Source of the DNA: Lateolabrax maculatus
Taxonomy: Eukaryota > Chordata > Actinopteri > Acropomatiformes > Lateolabracidae
Length of the DNA: 64,000 nucleotides
Assembly (NCBI GenBank): GCA_031216445.1
Contig: CM062211.1
Coordinates: 16,948,001-17,012,000, forward strand
Direction of reading: 5' to 3'
Below the pieces are notes generated by a model that was not told where the DNA came from, ran no database searches, and saw only the letters and a list, made by a program, of their open reading frames with translations. Shown here piece by piece: positions 49,961-63,062 of this stretch; within the stretch, counting starts at the first letter, position 1; the number at the start of each line of letters is the position of its first letter. The position numbers and the translations under genes are program-made.

Positions 49961-52860
49961 ACTAGACTCCCACCATATAACGGTAAGCCGGTAAAGATAG
50001 TTTGTAGGAGGGAGCATGAAGGAGTAAAGAAGAGAAAGGAGGCAACAGCAAAGGGAGGAAAGCATTGAGGAAGGGATAAGAAGGAAGAGAGAAGCAGCCT
50101 CTATCTAACGCTGTTGTTGTATTCGTTGTTGTTGATTTTGGCGGCTGATGGGGACAGACAGAGGCTGGAACCTGTCAACGATGTGAGGAATGAAGTCCCT
50201 CCGATCTCTTCGACAGATTATTTTGTCCTCTGACACACACAGATGTCTCCCTGCATGCTCCGCAGAGTGTTGTTTTGTCTGTAGTGTCTTTAAATATGAA
50301 GGTTTTTGTGTTTCTGTGTCTCCGTGCTTGGCCCTGAAGGTTACGGCTCAGTCATAGATACTTATCCTGAAATATGTGGTTTGTATATATTTATCTGGCT
50401 CAATGTCTTTAAGACTGAAGGCTGTAACTTCCCCCTCTACTGCAGCGAAAGGAATAGTTTGTCATTTTAGGAAATACGCTTAATCACTTAATAGCCATGC
50501 ATGATAAGAAACCACTTTAATGTCAGTCTATTCCTTTAATTGCACATTTGTTTGGTGCAACTACAGCACAACACAAACCGAAATGATCAGGGCCCTAAAG
50601 TACTGGAGGTTCTGGATTAATGTTTCAGTTTATATTATGCATATTGTAAATTATTTTTATTGCAATTTATGTTGTAAGAAATGGTCACAACTTTCCTCTC
50701 TCACACAATGTAAAAAAGACCGTATGTTCCCTGGTTCAAGGTCTATATCCAGACTATGACTTGATTACACAACTACAACTTCTGTTTTCAGTAGTCTCAG
50801 GTGATGTTATTTGTTCCTGGAAAAACGCTCAGCGGACCTGGCAAACACAAGTTTTATCCAAACACAATATTTACGTGCACACACTGCGTTTATATCAAGA
50901 TGAGGGTCACTCATTTACACAGTGCTGCAGATTGAGGCTGAATACTGTAGCCACGCACAGACAGCAAGTCCAACCGCGTCAGTTTTAATGTTTCTGTCTC
51001 TGGAGACTTTCTGCCCAGGAAATATCCCTTGCTTGCATTTCCTGTCTGAACATCTTTCCTCCCATGAGCCTTTTCTCTGTCGGCTCCTGTCCAGCTGCCC
51101 TCGCCTCCCGTCCCAGTCCGAATCATGGGAGCCTTTCCTTCCCCAACGCGCAGCTCGGAAGCTGATTGGATGATGACTCTAATCGTTGGGGGGGGGGGGA
51201 GGGGGAGTGCGGAGGCGCATAATGGCATCCGATTTTGGGGAGGAAACGAGATGTAAATGAGGTAATTATGTGTTTTAACGAGGGCAAACAGCGTTGACAT
51301 TCTAGCCCTGGTAACCAGCATATTTATAGCCCATAATAACCTTAAGTAGGACTGGCTGGAAGGCTGTCAGGGGAATTAGAGCCGTCTGAACAGCGCTGCT
51401 TTTGTCTTTATTAGGGTTGTGTGTTTGAATCAGCAAGGTTTGACTTGGAATCTTCCATCAAAGTGGAAAGAATGATATTGACAGGCGTAGCTTTGAGCTT
51501 TGGGAAAGAGGGGGGGGCGCCGACCAACCTGTCCAACCCCCCCTTATAAATTTAGTTTGATAGTTTTGATACAGAAAGAGCAGAACGAAACTTTAATCCC
51601 CCACTGTGGAGAAAGCCGGAGAGGTCGTCCACCTTGGGAGACTCTCATGTAAAATGTATACGATCCGGCAAAAATATTTTCTCTCCAAGATTTTGATATT
51701 TGTCTAACTAGTTAGTGTATAAGAAGTGTTTAAGAAACAGCCGTGAGTCAATGAAAACAAAGAGCGGCCCATAACCAGATTGAGTTTCAGTAATTTTTGG
51801 CTCCTTCCACACTTCTCCGCTCCCTCCTCCTCCAGATTGAACTCAGGCCACTTATGGTTCTTTTGTTTTTAAAACATGACATAAAAAGATTTGACTTAAA
51901 AATGAATGAGCTGAAGTGGAACCTGGTCGGGGGAGGCCAGCAGGACTGTGGGTAAATGTTTTGGCATTAGGTTTGTGCCGAGCGCAGCAGAAATGTATTT
52001 CTGACGGAGTAAGCACAGGGGCTTTGGAGTTCACCCTATTTTCATATTCTCTCATACATCCATTTCCCTCCTCTACAGATTAAAATGAGAATTTAGACAG
52101 CATTTCTGCGTTGGCATCGCACAGTAGGATTATCATATGGCGCTGAGGGGTTTTCGGAGGTAGAAATGCGGCGATAGAGTGAATTTATTCCAAAGTGCTG
52201 GACATTCTCTTCTAAGAGATCAAAGATTCTTGTTTCTTTTAGAGGAAGGAATCGACAGGAAGTCCCTGTAGTTATTTGTGCGAAGAATGAACTCTGCACG
52301 TACCCGCTGAGTAACTATAGTTAAGTTGTGTTAGTCAGCCTGAGTCACAGTGACACTTTTCACTATTTGCACTATTTTTACAAGGCCATGTTGGTGAGCG
52401 TCACCAGCCTCACCTGAAAGCCTTTACCTGCTTCCCTTCGCGGTGCAGATATTAAGCAACCCTCCCCCTCCTCCCCCCCCGTCGGTCTCTCTTTCCAATG
52501 GCACTCAGCCGTTACGTTCTCAAGGGAAGGGCAGACTGCTGGCGCCGCACTGTTTGGGCTCTGCTGTATCTTGACGCACACACAAATGCACACACACACA
52601 CACACACACAAAAACAGGGTCAGCACACACACACACACACACACCTCTGCAGGTACACAGGTACTCACACAGCAAATTAAGCGTATTGTTGCGTTGCCTC
52701 CAGCGGCATCACCCCCTCCAGCGTCGAGGGGGTGAAAAGTCATTCAGAGGGTTTTGTTGTCGCAGCGCATGAGGGTTCAGGCCACCGGGAGTTTTTCTCT
52801 TTGTGCTGAGGCGGTTCGAAAAGTTTATGGGTTTGAAAAAAAGATTTTGTATTTGTGTAC
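46601..52860. other. Non-coding DNA with candidate regulatory segments
   Basis: No exon recognised. It holds a fragment of the foldback family near 47680, (CA)n at 49929-49956, a 90-base foldback at 50448-50537, poly(G) at 51190-51210, low-repeat CNE-like stretches at 51220-51410 and 51770-52340, and (CA)n at 52590-52610 and 52625-52645. Confidence 0.5.
50448..50537. mobile_element. 90-base miniature foldback of the AAAGGAATAG family
   Basis: AAAGGAATAGTTTGTCATTT with GGAAATACGCTTA at the left and CTATTCCTTT at the right. It looks like the terminal inverted repeats of the element at 1339-1800 with most of the interior deleted. Confidence 0.6.
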
Positions 52861-52861
52861 A

Positions 52862-53290
52862 CATACAGTTATGTAACTGAGTACATTTACTATAGTGCTG
52901 TACATAAGAACAGTTTTGAGGTACTTGTATATGTTTTCTGTTACTTAATACTTCTACTCCACTACATTTCAGAGTGAAATATTGTACTTTTTACCTTCTT
53001 ATCAATATCATATCATTTTAGTCTGGAATTGAGTCCTTAGTTTTATTTTCTTATGAACAGGGAAAATATTCTTAAAACACTGGCAGATTTTTTTAAAAAC
53101 ACAAACCAATTTGTCAAGATTTTTAAATAAATGATAAAAAACAGCAAAAAGGGTTTTTAAACTATATGTCACTATATATCCCTAAGATATTTGTAACAAG
53201 TACTTTTATTTTACTGATCATTTTACTTAATTAAGATTTTGAATCTAGTACTTTGATTTATTGCTACTTCTATAATACTTCCACTGCCCC
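52862..53290. mobile_element. hAT-like non-autonomous repeat
   Basis: GTAACTGAGTACATTTACTA, ACTCCACTACATTTCAGAG and TATTGTACTTTTTACC at the left; ATAATACTTCCACTG, the inverted terminus, at the right near 53288. Same family as 9840. Confidence 0.65.
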
Positions 53291-56200
53291 GATCCTAACA
53301 TTTTGTGTCCTCAAAATACACATAACAAAACTTATTTAAGCTTTACACAAAGTCTTCTCATGAGGACATTTATTTCATTAAGTTGAGATTGAGATAGATA
53401 GTTAAAACAAATATGAAACAAATGTGTTCAACTGATAAATCTTTAAACCAGCTGCAGAGGCAATTAAACTGGGCCTTTTTTAATTTTACTTATCTGTATA
53501 TAAATTGCACCTTTTATTACGTGTGTTTGTATTCATACACTAAGTTTCAATAATTTCTGAGGAAAACCTGCAAAAATGTTTAAGCATGTTTCCATAAGAT
53601 AAATACATGAACTGTAGGTACAGTTGGCAGCTTCCAGTCAAAATCATCAACCCCTCATAAAGACATGAGAGGAAGTTTAATATTCTGTGAAAACCTGTAC
53701 GTCTCGTCTTGCTATGAACTTTTCATTTCTGCGTCAGATCAGATCAGTGTTTATGAATCGGACACTTGTCTGGTTCTCACTCAGTGTAAGTGGTTTAGCA
53801 GATTGAATGAGCGAGAAAATAGAAAAAGAGGTTTGAAAGGAGGAAAATATTCATGACACTTGGAGTGACCTTCGTGTGAATCGCAGCGTCCTCCGGCTGC
53901 ACAGCCCGAGAGTGTTTTTGTGGTTTGTAAAGCTTATTTGACTTTTGACAATAAGTTTAAAGTACGATGTTTAGTTGAGGTAACGCAGGATTATTTTTCC
54001 AGCCTAATTTGAAGCAGTAGGCTCTCTCTCCCTCAATTTTCTCTCAGTCTCTCTTCTCCTCCTCTTCGAGTAATCCACAGTCATCTTGATCAGAGGCAGA
54101 CACCAGGGTTTGACGGAAAATTAAACAAATAAACTCTGATGCTTTGGATAACATTCCCCTCTGACTGACCCGACCCCGTGACCTCTGAGACACTCTGGCC
54201 GGGGTCGTGACCCCCGGGTGGCGTTGGCTCTCAGCGTCAGAGGGGCCTCAGTGTGTTGGTTTGGCCTCCATGTCCCGACCTGTAGGAAAACATACAAAAA
54301 AAGGCCCGTCCAGTCCACTTCAGGCCACATTACACCTCCACACGCCCGGAGACACTAGAGAGGCCTGTGACAGCTGAGACCGGCAGCCGTCTTTTACTTA
54401 CAGTACATCGCACTGAATGTTTTAAATAGTTTAGGGATCAAATTGTGAAGATATTTACCGGTATGTTTGTGGGTTTTAACAAGATATCAAAATACTAATA
54501 TTTTACAAAATTGTAAAATAAAAAGACCGACTTGGGACACTAACACTACTGCTACTAATAATAACAGCCACCGCACATTTTCTCATATCCTTGGGAATTA
54601 CCATGAAAATGTCATCTAATCCTTACTATAATAAACAGATATGTAAATAAATAAATACATTTATTTTAAACATGTCCATTTAGTAAATAAATTATAATTT
54701 TATTTGTTCAAAAAGATTTTGGTGTTTGAATATTTCCATTTGATGTAATGGAGTAATTTTTATTCACTTAATTTATGCATCAAAAAGTTTTAATAAAGTG
54801 TTAGGAAGAGCATTTATAAAAATATATTGTCATACATACCGTTTTTTTGTAACTTTATGAACTCATTAAGTAGACATTTAAGGAGGAAATTAGGGCTGCA
54901 AGTAATTTGCCGAATACTGTCTCGATTAATCCATTAAAATCTCAGAAAAGTGGGAGAACTTCTTCTCCTTCTAAAATGCAGGCTACAAAATTTGTGCTTG
55001 ATAAATGACTAAAACCATCACTCAGTTATCAGAATATTTACTTAATACTTTGTTTATTTTCTAACTGTTCCAGCTTTAGAGAAAATCAGCTTACTGAGTT
55101 TGTACAACGACATGCCCCTGTACTGTATGTGATGCAACTGGTGTGTGTAACTGTGAGTACCTCGTGTCAGTGTATTGTAGGCCTGAATGCCTGAATGCCT
55201 GAAATGCTGTATTTCAGCATTCAGGGCGTAACTTGTGACAGCAGACAGGTACAGTTCACGACCTGCGTGAAGACAAAGCACTAGATGTGACCTGCTGATG
55301 GAACCACCGTGGTGAATAAAGAAAGAGTGTCACGAATGAAAAGATGTTCTTGCCTCGGTGTCTGCAAAGATAACAAAAACCATTATCTTTAAACATCACC
55401 CGATTTGTTTGACAGTACTGCTTGTTCTGCAATTACAGGATAATATGTGTAGTTACAAAAGTATACATTAGGGTTACTGTACTCTGGCAGTTGTACTGTC
55501 AGAGGTTTTTTTGATCCCAGCTCTTCTATTAATCTTTTACTACCTGTACATTAAAAAGCCTACTTCCCCCCAGCGTTTCCCTACTAATTAATAATTATGT
55601 TGCTATTTCTTTAGTAGCATTTAGTGTGCAGGTCAAAAATTTGTTGAAAAGTGAACTTATTCTTAGAAGTCTAGATTACATATAACCATTATTTTGAAAA
55701 TGGACAAATTTAAAGATATCTGCACAAATCAGCTGTGTGCAAACTTGAGTTTAGATATTTGCTGCAATATCGGCCTTCAAAAACCCAGAATGGTCAAAAT
55801 GATTTTTTCTGTAGCTGTGAAGAACTTTTTGCTGTTCCCATCTTGTTATTTTCTGTTTCCATGGCTGTAAACGGGCAGCATGTGGTGTACATTGGTAACA
55901 GAGGGATCGAGGACATTAGCCGGACCAGAAAACCTGCTTCAGAGTCACTTATCCTTCCAAGAACAAAGCCGAGGTTGGATGCGATAGGCGGCGCGCATAC
56001 GTGTTCTCCCCCTTATCTTGTTTATGTGATGGAGTTTTTCAAACGCAAACATTTTCTTTAGATGGCACAGTGGACCTCTGCGCTGAGATAAGTATCGAAT
56101 GCAGACTTAATTGCCTGAGATAGAAGCTTATTATTCCCATTAAAACAGGCGTTCGGGGCCTCGCTCCCCGGGTCTCTCTGCTGCCGAAGTCTCTCTCTCC

Positions 56201-58935
56201 CTCCCCGTCTTTCATCCCTCCACCTCCTCCTCCTCCTCCTCCTCCTCCTCCTCTGCTTTCTGCTTGTCTCTATTGTTCGTTTGATGTGGAGATGAAGGGG
56301 AAAAAGGGCAAACAAGAACAGTTTGGTGCTGAAAAGTTGGAAAATCTGGTAACAATTGGAATGTAATGGAAGTGTTTGGAGGTCTTGTCCCCTGATGTGC
56401 TTAGCTAATGATTTTGCCGCCCCGAGTGCACCCTGCGTTAAGTGTGTACGTGTGCGTCTACACATCATAACATTTCCATTTCATTTGACTTATTACTAGT
56501 TTTTATTTCTTTGAGTTTTATTTTATATCTAAATTTTTAATTTCATCCCTTTGACATCTTTTATTGACTCTCAACTTTGTGCAGCTTCTTTCTAACTCCT
56601 TCCTGCGCAGGTACAAATTGTCTTTCTCTTCTTTTTTTTTTTCCTGTATTTCCTGCTTCTCCACCCCGAGTTCTGTGCAGCGCTGCACGGCCGTTGGCTT
56701 TGTGGGATTTGTGCGTCTCCGGCGGCGTTTCCCCTCGCCGGTCGGCACCGAGCCGGCATTCCTTCACGGGTTCACTGGCAATGCTCAAGTGGCTCCCTCT
56801 TAACAGCCCCCCTAATCACTCAGGGACATAATCACAGACCACTTTGAAGTAATAGTCAATTTGCTGCGAGTCCACCGTTTAACAGAAGTGCTTCGACGCA
56901 AGCCGGGGCTGCGAGCCGGCCACGGCAGATGTAAAGATAGGGAGGCTGCGTCGATGGAAAGCACGCTTTTTTGAACACTCGATTCAACAAAAGGTAGCGC
57001 GCACACACGCTCGTAAAAATGTTTATTTTGGTGAAAAGACCTCAGTGTTGTGCAGACAAAGGACAGGTGAGGTCGATAAAAGACGGAAAAAGCCAAACTT
57101 TGCTGACGGCCTGTTTGTGCGTGTGTTCAGCTGACGAGAAGTTCACAGGAAGTGTGCAGAGTTGTCACTCAACCCTGCACGCTCTGCCTCTGAATGCACC
57201 AGCAATTGCCGACAATGACTCACTGTACCTGCGATGATGTGTGCAAATGAATCAGGTAGGAAAAAAAATGGACAGGACGGCCCGGCGTTGGCCCATGTTT
57301 ATTGTTTACGGTACTCCGTGTGGCGCCAGGCCCTGAAAAAACAGGAGCTGAAAACACTTTGTTTTGGTGGGGAGGCTGCTCCTGTGGTTTTGTAATCGGC
57401 ATCACTATCAGGGGCCCTGATCGCTTTACAGAGAGGGAGGGGAGGGAGGGAAGAAAAGGTATGTTATTCCACACGATACACAAAGGGAGGGAACAGAAAG
57501 AGAAAGAGATGTGGGCCCTTGGCAGTGTGTCTGTCTGCCCTTTTTCCTCTTTTCTCCCTCCTAACCAACTTCTTTTCTTCCCCTCCACCCCCCTCCATCC
57601 AGTCTACAGCTGACTCAGGCCAGGAGTCACCGAGACTGTCTGAGGGGGTCGCCTTCCCCGTAGGGTTGAGACAACATGTGTGGCCGATAGAAACCTTTTA
57701 TTAAAGATTAGTTATCGGATCGGTAATGCTGCCTGCCTCTGATATAAATTTTTAGAGGGTACTTTTTACGTCTCTTGTTTTTGGTCGTCTTTCCCCCTTT
57801 ATTTTTGGGCCTATGGCATAGTCGCTGCAAGTCCTGCCATATATTGCTTTTTCTGGACAGTTTAGAGTCATTTGATACTATAAATGTTCTCGGTTATTTT
57901 TTCAGCCTTTTTTTTGCCTTCATTTCTGTCCAAAGGGTTCAAGGGCTCTTATACTGAACTCTGAAGTAAGTAATTGAATTGTATGTCGGCTTTTAAGCAT
58001 CTGTAGTGTTAATGTTATGTTAACTGCTCTCCTATTGAGAGAAGAGTGTTCCCATCCACTCCATCTCTCACCCCTTCAACTGTTTTATGATTTTTTGACA
58101 CCAATCTGCATTTTCTCCCTCTGTTGGCTCTGTGGTGCTGCAGCTTCTGGCTTCATAATAAGTTTATTTTTGTGTTTTTTGGAAAGTGTTATTCCATTTT
58201 CCACAACGAGAAATCAATTGGCCAGTTGGAAAGATCTCACAACAACACCTTCATTTTGAATTATTTTCCTGGTTTTCCAAAGGCAATAATGGCCTCTTCT
58301 TACCATGCACCGGGAGAGGGAGTGGGTTTATGGGAAATGTGTTCTTAACACCAACACTAACAATACCATTTGGCTACCAATGATCTTTGCAATGACTTTA
58401 CATGGTTTTGGCAATTGTAATCATAGTTTCATAATTAGTATTAACATTAATATATTGATTGTTACTGTAATGTGAAATTAAGAGTTTTCCAAATATCAAA
58501 CCACAGAGATTCTAATTTCTTTCTTTCAAAAGTCTGAAAAGTTGAGCCCCGATTGGTTAAAAGTGATTACAATGCAGTTGTGCAGGCGGTTAAAATTACT
58601 TTTATATTCAGAAGTCGGCTTGTCAATGAGATTCTGTTTGAAAATCAAATTAAACATTTGAGTTTTCCAGCGGCACCGTCCAATGAACCGTCCACCACAA
58701 ATAAACGTTCAGCCTGTGGGATGGACTGCTGTCCAATATAACACTGAACACTGTTAGAAAACAAAAGTTTGAACAGAGGTTTTGGCCTTTGAAACCCCAA
58801 ATTGGTCACACGTCACTCACTACACGAACCTTCAGATGGTTGATTAAAGGTTCTTGGCGAAACAGCAGCCTGTGATGTGGGTTACCAAAAGAATAATAAC
58901 AGCTGAACCCTTGACCCAGGATCACTAATTAAATC
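53291..58935. other. Non-coding DNA
   Basis: AT-rich sequence with an imperfect hairpin at 55191-55227, a dispersed repeat start at 54893, a (TCC)n at 56223-56253 and CNE-like stretches near 55850-56160, 56800-57000 and 58180-58320. No coding exon is supported. Confidence 0.5.
56223..56253. repeat. (TCC)n trinucleotide repeat
   Basis: About ten CTC/TCC units. The poly-Arg ORF on the opposite strand is an artefact of it. Confidence 0.9.
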
Positions 58936-58939
58936 CATG

Positions 58940-59224
58940 TAAAGGGCCAGTTCACCCAAATCACATTCACTTACATTTAAGGGTATTTTGTAAAGCAGAA
59001 AAAGATTTGGTTTGGATTTTGAACGGTGAGGTCTGATGGTTATCCAACTTATTCAAATTAATTCTTTGAGCATCGCAAATAAAACTCACCTCACTGTATT
59101 AGGAGAAATCTTAGAGACGGACATCTCAAAACCTCAGCACATGAATCCTGCACTGAATCTGAATACCACCAAGGGACACTGAATGTTTTTTCATTTTTTG
59201 TATTTTGGGCGAACTGGCCCTTTA
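58940..59224. mobile_element. 285-base MITE with about 22-base terminal inverted repeats
   Basis: The left end TAAAGGGCCAGTTCACCCAA and the right end, read in reverse complement, TAAAGGGCCAGTTCGCCCAA differ at one position. There is no internal coding capacity. The terminus resembles the AAAGGGATAGTTCACCC class common in fish. Confidence 0.75.
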
Positions 59225-61264
59225 ACCAGCTCATTTCCTCCAAATCTCCTAAAAAGCTGATCATGAAAAGATCAAAAGTCTGGTTCATAGTCAGAGGACG
59301 ACGCTCATACAAGCCACAGTGCGCTGATACAGACGTTACCGGCAATACTGTCATCGGCAGCATGTCGTTGAGAAAAGCCGCACACTTCATGGCTCGTCTG
59401 CTTTACCTGTCGGTGAACAAAGAGCAGCGTGGAGAGGAGGACGGCTGCATGCGCGCTGGTTCGGCCTATTTTACAGAGCCATTAGTGTGAGGAGTGTGTA
59501 ATTCAGCGGGCCCGCGCCGTCTTTATTCACGCAGCGACATTAGAACGTAATGAATCATGAAGAAGGCGTATTGTTCCACGCTGCTCTTCCTAACACCGCT
59601 CACTAAGCACACACACACACACACACACTCACACTCACAGGTGTAGAACATCATTATCGCCCAGTTCCAATTGATGAAGAGTATTATACTGCCAAATTGA
59701 TTTTCCTTACTCCGCGATCACGATGACACAAGAAAGGAGAAGACGAAGAAAAGACGCAATCATCAACAACTTTATATTCCAATCAGCATATCTGAGTAGG
59801 ATGAATAAAAAAGAATTGCTGAGAAAAATGGAGCCGGGGCTCAAATCGTCTCAAATTGCTTTGCTTTTTTTTTACATCATGAAATGTTACCGATTATCAT
59901 GAAACGCGTAAATTGAATTCTTTTTTTCATTTAAGTAATAATTGATTTGACATTTCGGAGCACTTCAAAGGCAGTTTGGCCCGAAGGCTCTGCAGTAAAT
60001 TACAGTATAAAGCTGCGGATTTACCATTAGCTGGGTGTCAAGTGTACGCTCGGCTTTCGCTTCCCCTCCCCATCTATCTTCCTCCACCCCCCCGCACACC
60101 CTCTTTCTCCCCTCTCCCTCCCTATCTTTTCTCCCCAAACCTTCTGAAATTCTAGTCAAACTTTATACAACTTGTCTTCACTGGCCTGTTTGTGTGCGTT
60201 TGTGCGCCTCTGTCCAGGTCTGCCAGTTTATTGTAACACTATAAAGGCCCGGCGTGTTTATCAGTAAACGGAGCTCCACACAGTTCGCCCGCCTCCATTA
60301 TAACTCTTTTCACTTCCTTGTTTAGTTTATATATTTTTCTCGAAGGAAATGCCCGTCTTTTCTGTCTGTGTCTTCCATGCGGGGCGCGACAACAGGCGGG
60401 AGGGTGTTTGATATGTAAATAGTCGGCTCAACAAAGTCCAGGTGCTATCTGTGGTTACAGAAGCTGATACTTTGGGCAGCGCATGGCTTCCTCGGCTTCT
60501 GAAACACGCAGACACACAATTAAACACACAGACTGAGCTCAGACCAGTATGTCAGGCTTATATCCTTCTGTTAAAAATCAGATCTGCTCTGGTTGGAGTC
60601 ACCCCTCTCTGATATGATGGATAAAATGCATTTCGTTAATACCCTGCTTATCTATGAGGAGTCCGCAAAGAGAACTCGGCATGAGCAGATCAATACTCCA
60701 ACAGTCAATAATTTGATACTCAAATGCTGCTCATTTCAGCCCACATCACAAAAAAAGATTGCCTATGTTTTTTTTTTTTACATGTATTACCCATATCAAG
60801 AAATCTTTCATGAAATCTGTTTTAAAGTTCTTTTATTCTTGCAGTATTTTTAATTTTTTTATCGTTTGTTTTTAATGTTGCCAAAGCAGATGTCATGATT
60901 ATTGATAACAATCATTAAATATCATCATATTAGTATCTGTAGCACTGATGCATCAGTATCAAATCTTTGCTGTCCAGTGAAAACCAAATATCTGCAAATT
61001 TGTCGAATTTTTCAGGTAAAGAGCATGAGTCTATCTTTACTTACGGGTTAAGAAATTTTTGCTACTTCTCAAGATACATAAAGTATTAAAAAACCCACTG
61101 GATCAACAGAAAAATCCTCTGACATGAAGAAGAAAACTGGGCTAGCTCAGGACAAGTTGACTTTTTTCGGAGATACACTTATTCTTAAACTTATTCTAAT
61201 TGTACACTTTGATGGGATTTCACACCAACATTTGTTCATGTTTTACTATGAATATTATTGTTGC

Positions 61265-61749
61265 AAGCCATGTACTTAACTGCAATTTTGAAGTACTTGC
61301 TGCTTTATGCTGTACTTTATACTCCACTACATTTATTTTACTGTTACTAAGCAGGTTAAGATTTTACGTACAAAACATATGATTGGCTTGTAAAACCATG
61401 ATGCTTTAACTAGCTATAAAATTAAAATGCTGCTTAATGTATCAATTATTATAATCCAAAGTACTGTTTGTTTTAATATTCTGTTAGGGGCTGTGCAGCA
61501 GTAGTACGTTTACTTTTGATACTTAAAGTTTGCTGATAACACTTATACTATTTCAAGTGTTACTTTACTTTAAGTGGTACTTTTATTTAAGTAATATTTT
61601 GAATACAGGACTGTTCATTGAAGTATTTTAAATACCTTTATGTGGGCCGCAGGAAGTGTAGCTACAGATTTAAACAAATAGTATTTTTTTAACATAGTGT
61701 TATTACTACTTTAACTAACTAAAGGATCTGGGTACTTTTTCCATCACTG
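61265..61749. mobile_element. hAT-like non-autonomous repeat
   Basis: GTACTTTATACTCCACTACA near the left. The right end GGGTACTTTTTCCATCACTG reads in reverse complement as CAGTGATGGAAAAAGTACCC, the terminus of the family at 9840 and 52862. Confidence 0.65.
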
Positions 61750-63020
61750 GATGTTTTAAACATTTCGTGGTGTGTTGAAAAAGCTTTTCTACCTTGCTAA
61801 GAAAACAGTTTAAATTTCAAATTTAAACAGTAAAATTGCCACGACGACCTGCATTTGTCAACGTATTAGCCAACTTGTGGGATGCTGAATTTTAAATTAT
61901 CACTGCATCGGTCTTAAGCCACAATTGTTGTAGTTCTTGTGCTTAAAATTCTCATGAACCCTTTTGAGATATATATAGAGTTATTACATCTTTTATTAGA
62001 CTAATAATTAGGTTTGATTAGTCAAACTCTAACTCACATGCATGTGCAAGGTTTTACATGCACACAGGCATGCCTACACACACACACTCACACACACACA
62101 TACCTACTGATTGTCACCTGAATCCCGAGTTAGCTGGAGGTGACACGTATTGTCTTTTGGCCTTGAATTAATGTGCCTGTAAATACGTTTTTTCCCCCTC
62201 ATTCCTATTTGTTAAGTTATTCATAGAACTGCTGATTGCAGGCAGCCGTCAGAGCTAAATGAGGGCCTTTGTTATTGTTGAGTAATTAGGACAGCCATCA
62301 TCGTGCTCCAAGATGACAGGGTCAGTTAAATAGTTTCTCTCTCTCAGTAGTCCGGGGCTGATTATGGGAGCTCAGGCAGGCAGGCCTGGGAGCTGGAGCT
62401 GGGGAGGAGGTGTGTGTGTGTGTGTGTGTTGGGGGGGGAGTACAGATGGGAGGAGTGGGGAGGAAAGCAGACCTTATCTCAGGCAATTAATCAGAGACAC
62501 TCATATTGCGGGACAATTATTCAAAGCTCACTCCTGCATAACTCAGCCCAAGGTTCCAGTGGGCTTGCTGTCTCTTTCCATCCACCCTGGACTGGAAGGT
62601 CAGGAAAGTGAGAGGAAGGTGGAGCTGAGAGAAAGAGAGGGACGCCATTGAGAGAGTGTGTGTGTTTGTGTGTGTGTTCAAGTCAGCTAAGGCAATGCAG
62701 GGTCAAAGTCATTCAAAGTCTTGTCTTCTCTGGAGGCTTTTTTTGTTTTTCAAGGAGTTTATTCCCCATCATGTTTACATGTATTAAGTTTTTTGCTGTT
62801 GGTGGAATAACATGGGCGTTGTCTGTTAGTGTTTCTGTGTGTATATGTGTGGGTTTGTGGGGGTGTGTGTGTGTGTGTGCGCGTGCATTACGGCCCAGGG
62901 CCAGCATTATCAACATTCCTCGGTGGCAGCAGGGTGGCTTGCCTGCCACCACACAAACAGGAAAAGGAAATAGCTCGACTTAACTACGGTTATCTCCCGG
63001 AGAGCCCTCACAGTGTGTAC

Positions 63021-63062
63021 AAGTGTGTGTGTGTGTGTGTGTGAGTGTGTGTGAGTGTGTGA
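63021..63062. repeat. (TG)n with GAGTG interruptions
   Basis: TG units interspersed with TGAG, ending near GTGCGTGCATG. Confidence 0.9.

Noticed and set aside
55735..56061. Open frame of 108 codons as a gene
   Set aside because: No recognisable domain, no splice or poly(A) context; more likely non-coding conserved-type DNA.
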